A stretch of 64,000 nt of DNA from Paenibacillus sp. SC116. Lineage in GTDB: Bacteria; Bacillota; Bacilli; Paenibacillales; Paenibacillaceae. The translations under genes and the position numbers were made by a program. Location: positions 124,001 to 188,000 of the forward strand of contig NZ_JANIOF010000005.1 of NCBI RefSeq assembly GCF_024733555.1, written 5' to 3'. A model generated the notes under the pieces. It had not been told where the DNA came from, did not search any database, and saw only the letters and a list, made by a program, of their open reading frames with translations. This document shows positions 63,890-64,000 of the stretch, one piece after another (positions within the stretch are counted from its first letter, which is position 1; every line of letters begins with the position of its first letter).

Positions 63890-64000
63890 ATGGGTGAACA
63901 GCCATTAGCAAGGAAACGAATGATTTTCTATGCTTCCGGCAACTTTTCAGCTAATGTGATGGCGCAAATGTTCGCTGCCTATATCGTGTACTACTATGTA
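63890..64000 (+). CDS. MFS sugar/cation symporter (GPH type), N-terminus only
   Basis: Only about 37 residues are in the window. It starts MGEQPLARKRMIFYASGNF and enters a first membrane helix. The pattern RxxxYASGNFSANV is reminiscent of GPH/MFS symporters for melibiose or oligosaccharides. The start has GGAGGAGG 9 bases upstream. It follows the deacetylase by 23 bases, so the pair probably forms an operon. Confidence 0.65.
   Translation, partial: MGEQPLARKRMIFYASGNFSANVMAQMFAAYIVYYYV

Noticed and set aside
1-64000. CRISPR arrays, prophage, insertion sequences, tRNA genes, toxin-antitoxin or defence systems
   Set aside because: None seen on reading both strands: no regular spaced repeats, no transposase or integrase, no cloverleaf-like sequence with CCA end. 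A tRNA or IS scan would be decisive.

Overview
The window looks like a chromosomal segment from an endospore-forming Bacillota. Family Paenibacillaceae is the best guess, from gene order and protein style; I made no 16S or database comparison. Almost all genes are on the minus strand, and most belong to the conserved housekeeping neighbourhood that Bacillus subtilis carries as its yqe-yqf region. Sporulation-linked families (YqfC/YqfD, a YhcN/YlaJ lipoprotein, YfhD, YpuI), Shine-Dalgarno (SD) sites with long GGAGG cores, TTG/GTG starts and a glycine T-box leader all fit this placement.

Layout, left to right. 1-7.1 kb: a yla-like cluster with a PIN/PhoH ATPase (cut by the window edge), a spore-type lipoprotein, an LCP cell-wall ligase, two small genes, the GTPase TypA, a small membrane protein and a TerC-type exporter. 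7.1-9.6 kb: ThiI with its dedicated cysteine desulfurase, the tRNA 4-thiouridine pair. 9.8-13.3 kb: small DUF4190, DUF1540 and YpuI genes and a plus-strand secreted subtilisin-like protease. 13.3-13.8 kb: RNase P RNA with a clear promoter.

13.8-35.4 kb, in transcription order (right to left): rpsU-yqeY, nfeD-floA-(membrane-anchored disordered protein), yqfC-yqfD-phoH-pgpH-ybeY-dgkA-cdd-era-yqzL-recO, T-box-glyQ-glyS, yqxD-dnaG-sigA and trmK-yqfO. This is the core for translation, envelope, replication and cell cycle. Compared with B. subtilis, ccpN, yqfL and cccA are not at their usual places.

35.5-58.7 kb: a HIT hydrolase, an unrecognised Met-rich/Gly-Tyr-rich protein preceded by a strongly structured intergenic element, the double-strand-break repair set addB-addA-sbcD-sbcC, rlmI, a YqeW-type Na/Pi transporter (plus strand) overlapping deoC tail to tail, a Nudix gene, mtaB-rsmE, a site-2-type protease and prmA. 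The DNA repair block sits between parts of the core that are adjacent in B. subtilis.

58.8-64 kb: a more accessory stretch with a secreted modular chitinase (GH18, two FnIII, CBM5/12), a BCCT osmolyte transporter behind a 21-bp inverted repeat, and a ChbG-type deacetylase followed by the start of an MFS sugar symporter. Chitinase, deacetylase and symporter together suggest chitin-oligosaccharide use.

I found no CRISPR array, prophage, transposase or tRNA gene, and no clear new multi-gene system. The most interesting unexplained items are the structured element at 37175-37346, the Met-rich protein downstream of it, the glycine T-box that lacks a visible terminator, the inverted repeat before the BCCT gene, and the disordered protein in the flotillin operon.
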